From Lachnospiraceae bacterium (GTDB lineage Bacteria; Bacillota; Clostridia; Lachnospirales; Lachnospiraceae): DNA of 7,174 bases. The translations under genes were made by a program, and so were the position numbers. Location: NCBI GenBank assembly GCA_004552595.1, contig SFNX01000091.1, forward strand, positions 1 through 7,174, written 5' to 3'. Below the pieces are notes generated by a model, which had not been told where the DNA came from, ran no database searches, and worked only from the letters and a program-made list of their open reading frames with translations. This document shows, piece by piece, positions 1-4,968 of this stretch (the stretch's first letter is position 1; every line of letters begins with the position of its first letter).

Positions 1-2
1 CA

Positions 3-79
3 AAGCGTTTCCGCCCACCCCCCAAAGCGCGAACGCAAAGAACCGCGTCCGCACATTTGGGGGGTGTTCGAAAACGCTT
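3..79. repeat. Large imperfect hairpin in a C-rich non-coding region; candidate origin or packaging signal
   Basis: The outer arms AAGCGTTT (3-10) and AAACGCTT (72-79) are exact reverse complements. After a 6/6-nt internal loop, the inner arms ACCCCCCAAA (17-26) and TTTGGGGGGT (56-65) pair over 10 bp. The remaining loop can form a further short GC stem (27-31 with 44-48, one G-T pair). The GC content contrasts sharply with the AT-rich genes. Such structures are typical of rolling-circle origins or packaging signals in single-stranded DNA replicons, but no nick site can be named. The stretch 1-206 may also encode the C-terminus of Rep (to 115) if the molecule is circular. Confidence 0.55.
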
Positions 80-123
80 CCCCCACCCGACCACCCTACA
101 AAAACCCATGAATAAAAAATCAA

Positions 124-143
124 TTGAAAAATATGTTTTTCAA
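124..143. repeat. Perfect 8-bp AT-rich hairpin
   Basis: TTGAAAAA (124-131) pairs with TTTTTCAA (136-143) around a TATG loop. It lies between two GC-rich hairpins in the non-coding left end. It could be part of an origin or a weak terminator for rightward transcription arriving from rep. The function is not known. Confidence 0.45.
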
Positions 144-175
144 ATAATAAAATCATAAAAATTCCCGTCCCAGTG

Positions 176-206
176 CGGGGGTGAATTCCCCCGACCCCCC
201 AACCCC
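176..206. repeat. GC hairpin followed by C-runs (G-runs on the minus strand)
   Basis: CGGGGG (176-181) pairs with CCCCCG (188-193) around TGAATT. It is followed by a 6-C run (195-200) and a 4-C run (203-206). On the minus strand this reads as runs of 4, 6 and 5 G separated by 2-nt spacers, so that strand could form a G-quadruplex that competes with the hairpin. The C-run at 164-166 followed by CGGGG allows an alternative fold. Together with the hairpin at 3-79 this marks a structured, possibly origin or packaging, region. Confidence 0.45.
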
Positions 207-261
207 AAAAAAGAAGAAGTTAGAGCATTTCGTTTCCTCATGCTCTAACTTCTCCTTTTTT
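207..261. terminator. Strong bidirectional intrinsic terminator
   Basis: A perfect 14-bp stem joins 215-228 and 240-253 around an 11-nt loop. It is flanked by six A (207-212) on the left and six T (256-261) on the right, so a T-tract follows the stem on either strand. It lies 18 bp beyond the last leftward gene (ends at 280). On a circular molecule it would also end rightward transcription from rep. Its position suggests convergent transcription units share it. Confidence 0.85.
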
Positions 262-279
262 GGGTGCTATTATTCTATT

Positions 280-531
280 TCAATAGATTTCCGATGCGCA
301 AACAAAACTTGGCAAACTATAATAAAAATCCGCATCAAGTCCTAAAGCTTCTATGTCAGAAGGACTTTTAAGCTTATAAAAATGTTTCCCATAAGTACCA
401 TGAACTTTTGATTTAAGAAGTTCAAAAGTCAAAAAATCATAATAATCACGAAAATTATAGTAAAAATATTCTTCACTAACACAAGTAAAAAGAATTTCAA
501 TTCTCATCATTTCTCTTCTAAACTTTTCCAT
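280..531 (-). CDS. Small hypothetical protein, last gene of the leftward operon
   Basis: This 83-residue frame starts at the ATG at 529-531 and ends with TGA at 280-282. I do not recognise the family. The protein is rich in aromatic residues, with YYNFRDYYDF near residues 24-33 and several later Tyr and Phe. It has no clear signal peptide or membrane segment. Internal Met codons at residues 8 and 9 are alternative starts; the second gives MRIEILF, which looks like a natural beta-strand beginning. It lies 26 bp downstream of the 79-residue gene and just upstream of the bidirectional terminator, so it is probably the last cistron of the leftward unit. Base composition is very AT-rich like its neighbour. 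Coding is likely from context only. Confidence 0.55.
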   Translation of the reverse strand: MEKFRREMMRIEILFTCVSEEYFYYNFRDYYDFLTFELLKSKVHGTYGKHFYKLKSPSDIEALGLDADFYYSLPSFVCASEIY

Positions 532-557
532 AATTCTAATTCTTTAATTGTTGCTAT

Positions 558-797
558 TTATCCTTTTATAACCAGATTACTTGAGATGTATATTTTATTA
601 TTATTCCATCTTTGAATGATAGATTTTAATAACGATTGAGAAGGGATTTCTTTATTATTTTGCCATTCATCATATAGCTCACTATCATTGCTAATATTTA
701 TGTAGTAATCTCCTCTTATAGGTGTTTTATATTCGAATGAATATAAACCTCTTCTTATGTTTATAACACTTACGGTATTTGCTTTAATCTTGCTCAT
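558..797 (-). CDS. Small hypothetical protein translationally coupled to the RHH gene
   Basis: This 79-residue frame starts at ATG 795-797. Its start overlaps the end of the upstream RHH gene by 14 nt in a different frame, a typical sign of translational coupling. The sequence looks like a small folded domain: predicted strands around residues 8-34 (SVINIRRGLYSFEYKT and then YYINI), a helix-like stretch near 55-64 (SLLKSIIQRW) and a C-terminal strand (KIYISS). I see no known catalytic motif, signal peptide or membrane helix. Immediate coupling to a DNA-binding repressor allows the idea of an antitoxin-toxin pair or an accessory regulator. Neither is shown by the sequence. Confidence 0.6.
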   Translation of the reverse strand: MSKIKANTVSVINIRRGLYSFEYKTPIRGDYYINISNDSELYDEWQNNKEIPSQSLLKSIIQRWNNNKIYISSNLVIKG

Positions 798-924
798 ACT
801 TTTCCCTTTCTCTTTTTATTAGTTCATTAATAAATCTGCCTTGATTACTTTGTTTTGCAACAAATTCAGCATTTTCAACGTCTAAACGAATAGACTTGGC
901 AACCTGTGTTCGGCCTGTTGCCAT
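784..924 (-). CDS. Ribbon-helix-helix (CopG/Arc-type) transcriptional repressor, 46 aa
   Basis: Reading the minus strand from ATG at 922-924 gives an uninterrupted 46-residue protein ending at TAA 784-786. It has the layout of minimal RHH proteins. A basic N-terminus leads into a strand around residues 8-14 (VAKSIRL). Helix A covers about 16-26 (VENAEFVAKQS), there is a short turn NQG, and helix B covers about 30-43 (RFINELIKRERE). Its length is close to plasmid CopG (45 aa), so there is no toxin-binding extension. RHH proteins dimerise and insert the paired strand into the major groove of palindromic operators. It overlaps the upstream 108-aa frame by 50 nt and the downstream gene by 14 nt. 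Likely role, by inference: autorepressor and possibly a copy-number or latency regulator acting on the palindromes at 1254-1288. Confidence 0.75.
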   Translation of the reverse strand: MATGRTQVAKSIRLDVENAEFVAKQSNQGRFINELIKREREKYEQD

Positions 925-1201
925 CCGGCTCTTTCTTTTCTGTTTCATTTTGTAGTGATTTTAAGAATGTTTCTGCCTTTTCGGCATATTTTATAGACCC
1001 ATCTTTTGTTCGGAACCACAATTTCATGTCTATTTCTTTCCCATCGGCAGAGTAAAAACAATTCATGTGTGGCTTCCTTTTGCAATAGCTTTCGCCAGGT
1101 ATAACTGCGAATTCGTTTGTTTCGAAATTACGGAATATTCTCACGTTATAATATAACGTTCCGTTTTCGCTTTCGCTTCTTTTTAATCTTTGATATTTCA
1201 T
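875..1201 (-). CDS. Hypothetical 108-aa protein, first gene of the leftward operon
   Basis: The ATG at 1199-1201 lies about 30 bp downstream of a TATCTTTG -7 element on the same strand, which gives a short leader and supports this start. The protein is hydrophilic with a basic N-terminus (KYQRLKR). It has strand-like segments (TLYYNVRIFRNF, EFAVIPG), a Cys/His-containing stretch around residues 39-48 (YCKRKPHMNC) that is too short to call a zinc site, and an acidic-basic tail. No signal peptide or membrane segment is seen. I do not recognise a family. Its last 50 nt overlap the RHH gene in another frame, so the C-terminal ~17 residues may be weakly constrained. It may be a regulatory or accessory protein co-expressed with the RHH repressor. 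Confidence 0.6.
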   Translation of the reverse strand: MKYQRLKRSESENGTLYYNVRIFRNFETNEFAVIPGESYCKRKPHMNCFYSADGKEIDMKLWFRTKDGSIKYAEKAETFLKSLQNETEKKEPDGNRPNTGCQVYSFRR

Positions 1202-1230
1202 ATCTTTTATATTTTATATTTTTCTATATA

Positions 1231-1238
1231 CAAAGATA
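1231..1238 (-). promoter_or_regulatory. Leftward Bacteroidota-type promoter (-7 element)
   Basis: The minus strand reads TATCTTTG, an exact match to the Bacteroidota TAnnTTTG -7 consensus. It is placed to give a leader of about 20-25 nt before the ATG at 1201. I see no good -33 TTTG. That zone instead holds the first palindromic operator (1254-1269), so a bound repressor would block polymerase. Confidence 0.7.
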
Positions 1239-1253
1239 CGAATTTTTTCCGAT

Positions 1254-1288
1254 ATATGTATATACATATGCGTTAAATGTATATACAT
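1254..1288. promoter_or_regulatory. Twin palindromic operators, 21 bp apart
   Basis: The perfect 12-bp palindrome ATGTATATACAT occurs at 1256-1267 (extended to 16 bp, 1254-1269) and again at 1277-1288. The repeat period is 21 bp, two helical turns, so bound proteins would sit on the same DNA face. The first copy covers the -33 zone of the leftward promoter. Twin or tandem palindromes of this kind are standard targets for RHH repressors, and an RHH gene is in the operon they would control. The assignment is inferred. Confidence 0.7.
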
Positions 1289-1402
1289 AGTGTTCATAAA
1301 TGTTAATAAATAAGGTTAAATATTTTAACACCCGATATGTTAACGACTGAAAAATTTAACACTCCCGTACCACCCCCGCACATCCTCCGAACTTGCTCCG
1401 CT
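1289..1402. other. Non-coding control region with clustered GTTAA/TTAAC motifs
   Basis: No gene is visible between the divergent promoters. GTTAA or its complement TTAAC starts at 1272, 1302, 1315, 1325, 1339 and 1356. Within these are an inverted repeat GTTAAA-TAT-TTTAAC (1315-1329), the palindrome GTTAAC (1339-1344), and a direct repeat TTTAACAC (1324-1331 and 1355-1362, 31 bp apart). These could be binding sites for Rep or a host factor. The AT-rich background makes some of this expected by chance. Confidence 0.35.
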
Positions 1403-1434
1403 ATTGCTCCGTTCGCAAATAATTTGTAGTTTTG
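1403..1434 (+). promoter_or_regulatory. Rightward promoter for the DUF6266-like genes
   Basis: ATTG (1403-1406), then exactly 20 nt, then TAGTTTTG (1427-1434) closely matches the Bacteroidota primary sigma consensus TTTG-N19-21-TAnnTTTG. Transcription would begin near 1441, giving a leader of about 50 nt that starts with a hairpin (1446-1465). This is the best-formed promoter in the window and faces the presumed high-expression structural genes. Confidence 0.8.
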
Positions 1435-1445
1435 CGGATGTTAAG

Positions 1446-1465
1446 ATCCGGCCAGCGTGCCGGAT
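1446..1465 (+). promoter_or_regulatory. 5'-leader hairpin of the DUF6266-like operon
   Basis: ATCCGGC (1446-1452) and GCCGGAT (1459-1465) pair perfectly around the loop CAGCGT, within a few nucleotides of the predicted transcription start. A GC-rich 5'-terminal stem in an otherwise AT-rich leader usually protects an abundant mRNA from 5' decay, or can be a protein-binding site. There is no T-tract, so it is not a terminator. Confidence 0.55.
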
Positions 1466-1492
1466 AGGTATTAATTCAAAAATCATAATCAG

Positions 1493-2719
1493 ATGGCTAA
1501 AGGCAATTGGCTCCTCGGAGGAGTATCAGGAAAGGTCGGTGACCTTGTCCTGTCAAAAAGTAACGGAAAGCAGATTACACGTGCGCGAAACCGCAATCCC
1601 AAAAACCCTAAAACAAGCGCACAAGCATTACAACGAATGAAGTTTGGCGCACTTGCAGCATTTTATGATGCATTTGCAACAGATGTCCTCGACCATTCAT
1701 GGCAAGGTGTTAAGTATGGTGGTGCATCGCACAACTTCTTTTACAAAGCTGCGCTTTCGTCTTCTGTCAAAACTCCAGCAGTCGCAAAAGGTTCTAACGT
1801 TTTCGTTCCATCAAATTACCCTATGGCACGAGGACTCTTGCAGTCTGTAGGTGTTCAGTTCCAAAGTGATGCATCTATGCATACTGACATTGGTTTTGAT
1901 TGGAGTTCTAATGACAGTACAAGTTTGCAGGCATTTATTGACGAATTTATTTCTCAAAATCCTTATTATGCAGGTAAGCAGCTGACATTCGTCATTGTTA
2001 GTTTGGAGGACGGAAATTTCATTCCGAATGTCGCAAGAATTATATTTGACAAGAGCGCATACACTGCTCAGGAACTGGCAAAACAAGTTACAGATATAGT
2101 GATAGATGGAATGTATTTCACTGGCGATGAATTCTTAGAAGCACATCTTGATAAAACATACACAATTCAGATTGCAGCCGGATGCGTAATTGTTTCTGAA
2201 TGGAACGGTTCTGCATGGGTTCGCTCAAATTCTGACTTAGTTCTTAATGACTATGTTATGTCGAAAGATTTCTTCCAGGGTGATTATTTTAGTGCAGCAC
2301 TCAAAACTTATATGGATAGCGCATCGGCAAATCAGAATTTCTCAAATAAATATCTCAACGGTGCAGGTTCTGTTCCGACAACAGACATCATTCCGGTATC
2401 TTCTTATTTGTTTAGTTCTTCAGCTTCTAACGTTAAGATAGGAGAGACAACCTACAAAAAGATTACACTGAATGCAATGGCACTCGTTATGTCGGATGGC
2501 TCATGGCGTTTGCCGAGTACTGACGGTACAGTGAACGGAAAACCGATAGTATATGGCGATTATACGACATATATAACCGCTATTGATAGCAACAATAACG
2601 AAGTCGCACCAGCATTGACATGGAAACAATTGCAAGATGCAAATATGACGGGTGTCAGCGATGTAAGTTCTAAACTGATTGCTTTCAAGGAGGAGTACAA
2701 CAATCTTCCTAAAAAGTAA
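1493..2719 (+). CDS. DUF6266-like protein, copy 1 (408 aa); candidate virion protein
   Basis: The N-terminus carries the pattern I associate with DUF6266 of Bacteroidota: GKVGDLVLSKSNG (13-25), the basic stretch QITRARNR (27-34), NPKT then QALQRMKF (44-51), and W70-QGVKYGG followed by NFFYK. No signal peptide or membrane helix is evident. The middle and C-terminal parts look beta-rich, and the length is about twice what I recall for DUF6266. The start ATG is about 50 nt after the predicted transcript start. The next gene is a full-length paralog: by hand count 86 of the first 110 residues are identical, with shared blocks later such as AGKQLTFV and VIVSEWNG. The family has no known function. 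The best local promoter and the lack of any other large non-replicative gene make a capsid or coat role plausible, by inference only. Confidence 0.85.
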   Translation: MAKGNWLLGGVSGKVGDLVLSKSNGKQITRARNRNPKNPKTSAQALQRMKFGALAAFYDAFATDVLDHSWQGVKYGGASHNFFYKAALSSSVKTPAVAKGSNVFVPSNYPMARGLLQSVGVQFQSDASMHTDIGFDWSSNDSTSLQAFIDEFISQNPYYAGKQLTFVIVSLEDGNFIPNVARIIFDKSAYTAQELAKQVTDIVIDGMYFTGDEFLEAHLDKTYTIQIAAGCVIVSEWNGSAWVRSNSDLVLNDYVMSKDFFQGDYFSAALKTYMDSASANQNFSNKYLNGAGSVPTTDIIPVSSYLFSSSASNVKIGETTYKKITLNAMALVMSDGSWRLPSTDGTVNGKPIVYGDYTTYITAIDSNNNEVAPALTWKQLQDANMTGVSDVSSKLIAFKEEYNNLPKK

Positions 2720-2759
2720 AATAACAACATTTTTAATAAAACAATAAAAAATAAAATAT

Positions 2760-4019
2760 ATGGCAACAGGAAATTGGCTACTTAGTGGCGTAAAAGGAAA
2801 GGTCGGAGACCTTGTCCTTTCAAAATCAAACGGTGTACAGATTACACGTGCGCGTAATCGTTTCCCGAGCAATCCGAAAACGGCAAAGCAAGCATTACAG
2901 AGAATGAAATTTGCAGCCATTGCTGCTTTCTATTCTGCGTTCGAAACAGAAATACTCAACCACTCATGGCAGGGGGTTAAGTATGGTGGCACATCTCACA
3001 ACCACTTCTACAAACTTGCACTTTCTCCAGATGTTAAAACACCGGCTATCGAAAAAGGTTCTATGTCTTTCGTTCCGTCAAATTACCCGATGTCTCGTGG
3101 AACCTTGAGAAAGTTGGATTTTAACTTCTATAAAAAAGAAGAAGACGGAAAGATTAAATACGGAATCACAATTCCATTAAAAACGTCTGATGCAAATTTC
3201 TATATTAGCGAGGTGATTGACGAATTTATAAAGTCTAATCCATATTTCGCAGGAAAACAACTTACGTTCGTATTAGTTGGTTTGTATAATGGAAAATTTA
3301 TTCCGAGAGTTGCAAGACTTATTCTTAACAAAGATGCTTACACAGAAGAAGACTTAAGCAATACTTTGAGCAACATAAGTGGCTATAAGGTGTTTTCATA
3401 CACAGATCCTGATGGAAAAGTTGTTATATCAGCAAAATATAATAACGTTTTCCTTCCAATCTGCGCTGCATCTGTTATTGTTTCAGAGTGGAACGGAAAG
3501 CAATGGTGTCGTTCAAACTCTGATATGATTATCAACAAGGACGTTATACCAGACGAATACTTCGACGGAGATATTTTCTCTAATGCACTCGCCACATACA
3601 TGAACAAGGCCGGCAATTCTTCAAACACTTCAGACAAGTTTTTGAATGGTGCAGGAAATGTTCCGGAGAACGAAGTTTATCCAATTTCCAAAACATTCAG
3701 CAGAATGAATTGGAAGACATTGGCAATAGACCAAGTAACTTACTATGATGCAGTTCTTGAAATCCAAAAATTCATCATGTCAGACGCTTCCGAGAAATAC
3801 GCATCTACAACGGTAGACAATTCAGGAAAGCCTGTTTACATGGGGCAAATTGCTAAGATCCGTGCAAAGAAAACAGCAAGTGATACTACCTTCACGGCTG
3901 CAATAGACATAACATGGCAGAAACTTTTCCAAATTAGTCCTAACGCTAAGAACAAGTACGAGAATAATCTCGTAGTTGCGCCTGCGGATTGGTTCAACGT
4001 TAAAGATTATAGTAAATAA
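2760..4019 (+). CDS. DUF6266-like protein, copy 2 (419 aa); paralog of the upstream gene
   Basis: It starts 40 nt after copy 1 with no terminator between, so the two are co-transcribed. The N-terminal ~110 residues align with copy 1 without gaps (GKVGDLVLSKSNG, QITRARNR, QALQRMKF, W70, FVPSNYPM at 104-111). Later blocks are also shared: IDEFI, AGKQLTFV, VIVSEWNG then RSNSD, and FLNGAG. The region around 120-150 and the last ~100 residues have diverged and carry insertions. The pattern suggests an old tandem duplication with a conserved basic N-terminal arm and specialised surfaces. If this is a virion protein pair, the copies could be major and minor or vertex subunits. That is inference. A terminator-like hairpin follows at 4045. 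Confidence 0.85.
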   Translation: MATGNWLLSGVKGKVGDLVLSKSNGVQITRARNRFPSNPKTAKQALQRMKFAAIAAFYSAFETEILNHSWQGVKYGGTSHNHFYKLALSPDVKTPAIEKGSMSFVPSNYPMSRGTLRKLDFNFYKKEEDGKIKYGITIPLKTSDANFYISEVIDEFIKSNPYFAGKQLTFVLVGLYNGKFIPRVARLILNKDAYTEEDLSNTLSNISGYKVFSYTDPDGKVVISAKYNNVFLPICAASVIVSEWNGKQWCRSNSDMIINKDVIPDEYFDGDIFSNALATYMNKAGNSSNTSDKFLNGAGNVPENEVYPISKTFSRMNWKTLAIDQVTYYDAVLEIQKFIMSDASEKYASTTVDNSGKPVYMGQIAKIRAKKTASDTTFTAAIDITWQKLFQISPNAKNKYENNLVVAPADWFNVKDYSK

Positions 4020-4044
4020 TCCTTATACAACATTTATCCAAAAT

Positions 4045-4077
4045 ACACCGCACATCTTCTACAATGTGCGGTGTTTT
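4045..4077 (+). terminator. Terminator-like hairpin after the DUF6266-like pair
   Basis: ACACCGCACAT (4045-4055) pairs perfectly over 11 bp with ATGTGCGGTGT (4064-4074) around an 8-nt loop and is followed by TTTTAATTT. The T-tract is short, so termination may be partial. That would allow reduced read-through into the lysis cassette, for which no separate promoter is obvious. Confidence 0.7.
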
Positions 4078-4091
4078 AATTTGAATAAACT

Positions 4092-4292
4092 ATGGACGAT
4101 AAAACAAAATTCCAATACAGATGTGCGAGGATAGCGTTGATTGCATCCATTATGTTTGGCTTAATGTCTTTTTATGTGAGACGTGACATCACCGAAAATA
4201 TGCTGATTCTAATTGCGCAGCTGCTTTTATTCGCATCTTCATGCTTCGGACTAAGTTCCTTTATTCGTGAAATTAAAAACTTCAAAAAATGA
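4092..4292 (+). CDS. Small two-helix membrane protein; candidate holin
   Basis: This 66-residue protein begins with a hydrophilic stretch (MDDKTKFQYRCAR). Two hydrophobic segments follow, about residues 14-29 (IALIASIMFGLMSFYV) and 38-58 (MLILIAQLLLFASSCFGLSSF). They are separated by a charged turn (RRDITEN), and the protein ends with a basic tail (REIKNFKK). Its stop overlaps the start of the peptidase gene as ATGA, so the two are translationally coupled. A short two-helix protein directly before a cytoplasmic cell-wall hydrolase without a signal peptide is the classic holin-endolysin arrangement. I see no family-level match, so holin is inferred from context and topology. Confidence 0.7.
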   Translation: MDDKTKFQYRCARIALIASIMFGLMSFYVRRDITENMLILIAQLLLFASSCFGLSSFIREIKNFKK

Positions 4293-4705
4293 AATTATCT
4301 GAACATTTTACATTAGAAGAATTCCTAAAAAGCCCTACTGCAACAGCAAAGAAAATTGATAACACTCCAACAAACGCAATCGTTTATGCTTTATTTTTCG
4401 GTGTATCTAAAATCTTAGAACCGGCACGAATAAAACTCGGAGAAAAGATTGTTATCACTTCGGGCTACCGTTCAAAAGCCCTTAATACGGCCATCGGTGG
4501 AGTGTATAACTCTCAACACATGAAAGGAGAAGCAGCTGACATTCATTTGCCATCTAAAGAGTATGCAGATAGATTATTTAACATACTGAAAGGAAATAAA
4601 AATGTGGACCAATTGTTATATGAACATTCAAAGCGAACGACATGGATACACGTTTCATGGTCAACAAAACCTCGCCAGATGTTCAGATACAATTACCAAG
4701 CATGA
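4289..4705 (+). CDS. M15-family zinc peptidase, probable endolysin
   Basis: The 138-residue protein is a compact M15-type domain (D-Ala-D-Ala carboxypeptidase / L-Ala-D-Glu endopeptidase group, Peptidase_M15_3-like). It opens with the phage-type start LSEHFTLEEFLKSPTA, then SGYRS (58-62). SQHMKGEAAD (75-84) supplies zinc ligands His77 and Asp84, VDQLLYE ends with the probable catalytic Glu112, and WIHVSW supplies the third ligand His121. All expected metal and catalytic residues are present. No signal peptide is seen, so it needs a holin or lysis for access to peptidoglycan. The flanking genes encode small membrane proteins joined by ATGA overlaps on both sides. Related enzymes occur in Bacteroidota phages, including small ones. 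The alternative is a wall-processing enzyme used during entry. Confidence 0.9.
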   Translation: MKLSEHFTLEEFLKSPTATAKKIDNTPTNAIVYALFFGVSKILEPARIKLGEKIVITSGYRSKALNTAIGGVYNSQHMKGEAADIHLPSKEYADRLFNILKGNKNVDQLLYEHSKRTTWIHVSWSTKPRQMFRYNYQA

Positions 4706-4872
4706 AAATAACATTATTAATAATCGCTATAATTGTCGGTATATATCTAAATGATTGTACACGAAATTATTATAAAAAACAAAACAAAATTATGAACAAA
4801 GAGAAAGTAAACATAATTCTCAAGATTATCATACGAATACTTAGAGTATTTGTTAAAAAGGACAAGAAATAA
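4702..4872 (+). CDS. Small N-terminally anchored membrane protein; spanin-like or smalltalk-like
   Basis: The ATG at 4702 overlaps the peptidase stop as ATGA, which favours this start and gives 56 residues. The N-terminus is a hydrophobic helix (ITLLIIAIIVGIYL, residues 3-16) followed by NDC. The Cys is in a lipobox-like place, but Asp before it is atypical. A very basic region follows, then an internal Met31 (ATG 4792) that begins MNKEKVNIILKIIIRIL. That 26-residue part resembles the short smalltalk proteins annotated beside lysis amidases in Bacteroides, and could be a separately started product. Placement after holin and endolysin candidates suggests an outer-membrane disruption role or a regulator of lysis. 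The function is not established. Confidence 0.6.
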   Translation: MKITLLIIAIIVGIYLNDCTRNYYKKQNKIMNKEKVNIILKIIIRILRVFVKKDKK

Positions 4873-4955
4873 CTATTATTACTTGCGTATCTTGAACTAC
4901 AAATGGGCAATGCGTTAAACTTGTTAATGTGTGCCTATATCTGAAAGAAAATAGC

Positions 4956-4963
4956 TATATTTG
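4956..4963 (+). promoter_or_regulatory. Promoter (-7 element) of the small RNA
   Basis: TATATTTG matches the TAnnTTTG consensus exactly. The -33 position (around 4932) reads TGCC, preceded by GTG, a weak match. Transcription would begin near 4968-4971, exactly where the first paired strand of the predicted RNA structure begins. Confidence 0.65.
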
Positions 4964-4968
4964 TATTG

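Noticed and set aside
784..797. Firm toxin-antitoxin call for the RHH gene and its coupled 79-aa neighbour
   Set aside because: The RHH protein lacks a C-terminal toxin-binding extension, and the 79-aa protein shows no known toxin motif; kept only as a possibility.
1251..1290. dif-like XerC/XerD attachment site suggested by TGTATATACAT and GCGTTAAAT
   Set aside because: The arms do not fit the 28-bp dif layout (extra bases between the blocks), and the twin identical palindromes are better explained as operators.
1404..1640. Rightward 78-aa frame across the promoter and the start of the first DUF6266-like gene
   Set aside because: It begins upstream of the predicted transcription start and is a shadow frame of a clearly coding gene.
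1811..2086. Leftward 91-aa frame inside the first DUF6266-like gene
   Set aside because: It lies entirely antisense to a well-supported gene and has no recognisable motif or promoter.
2501..2920. Leftward 139-aa frame opposite the DUF6266-like genes
   Set aside because: It spans the end of one paralog and the start of the next on the opposite strand, with low-complexity Cys/Phe-rich translation typical of antisense shadows.
4902..4943. 13-codon frame upstream of the small RNA
   Set aside because: It is too short, has no supporting context and no recognisable leader-peptide pattern.
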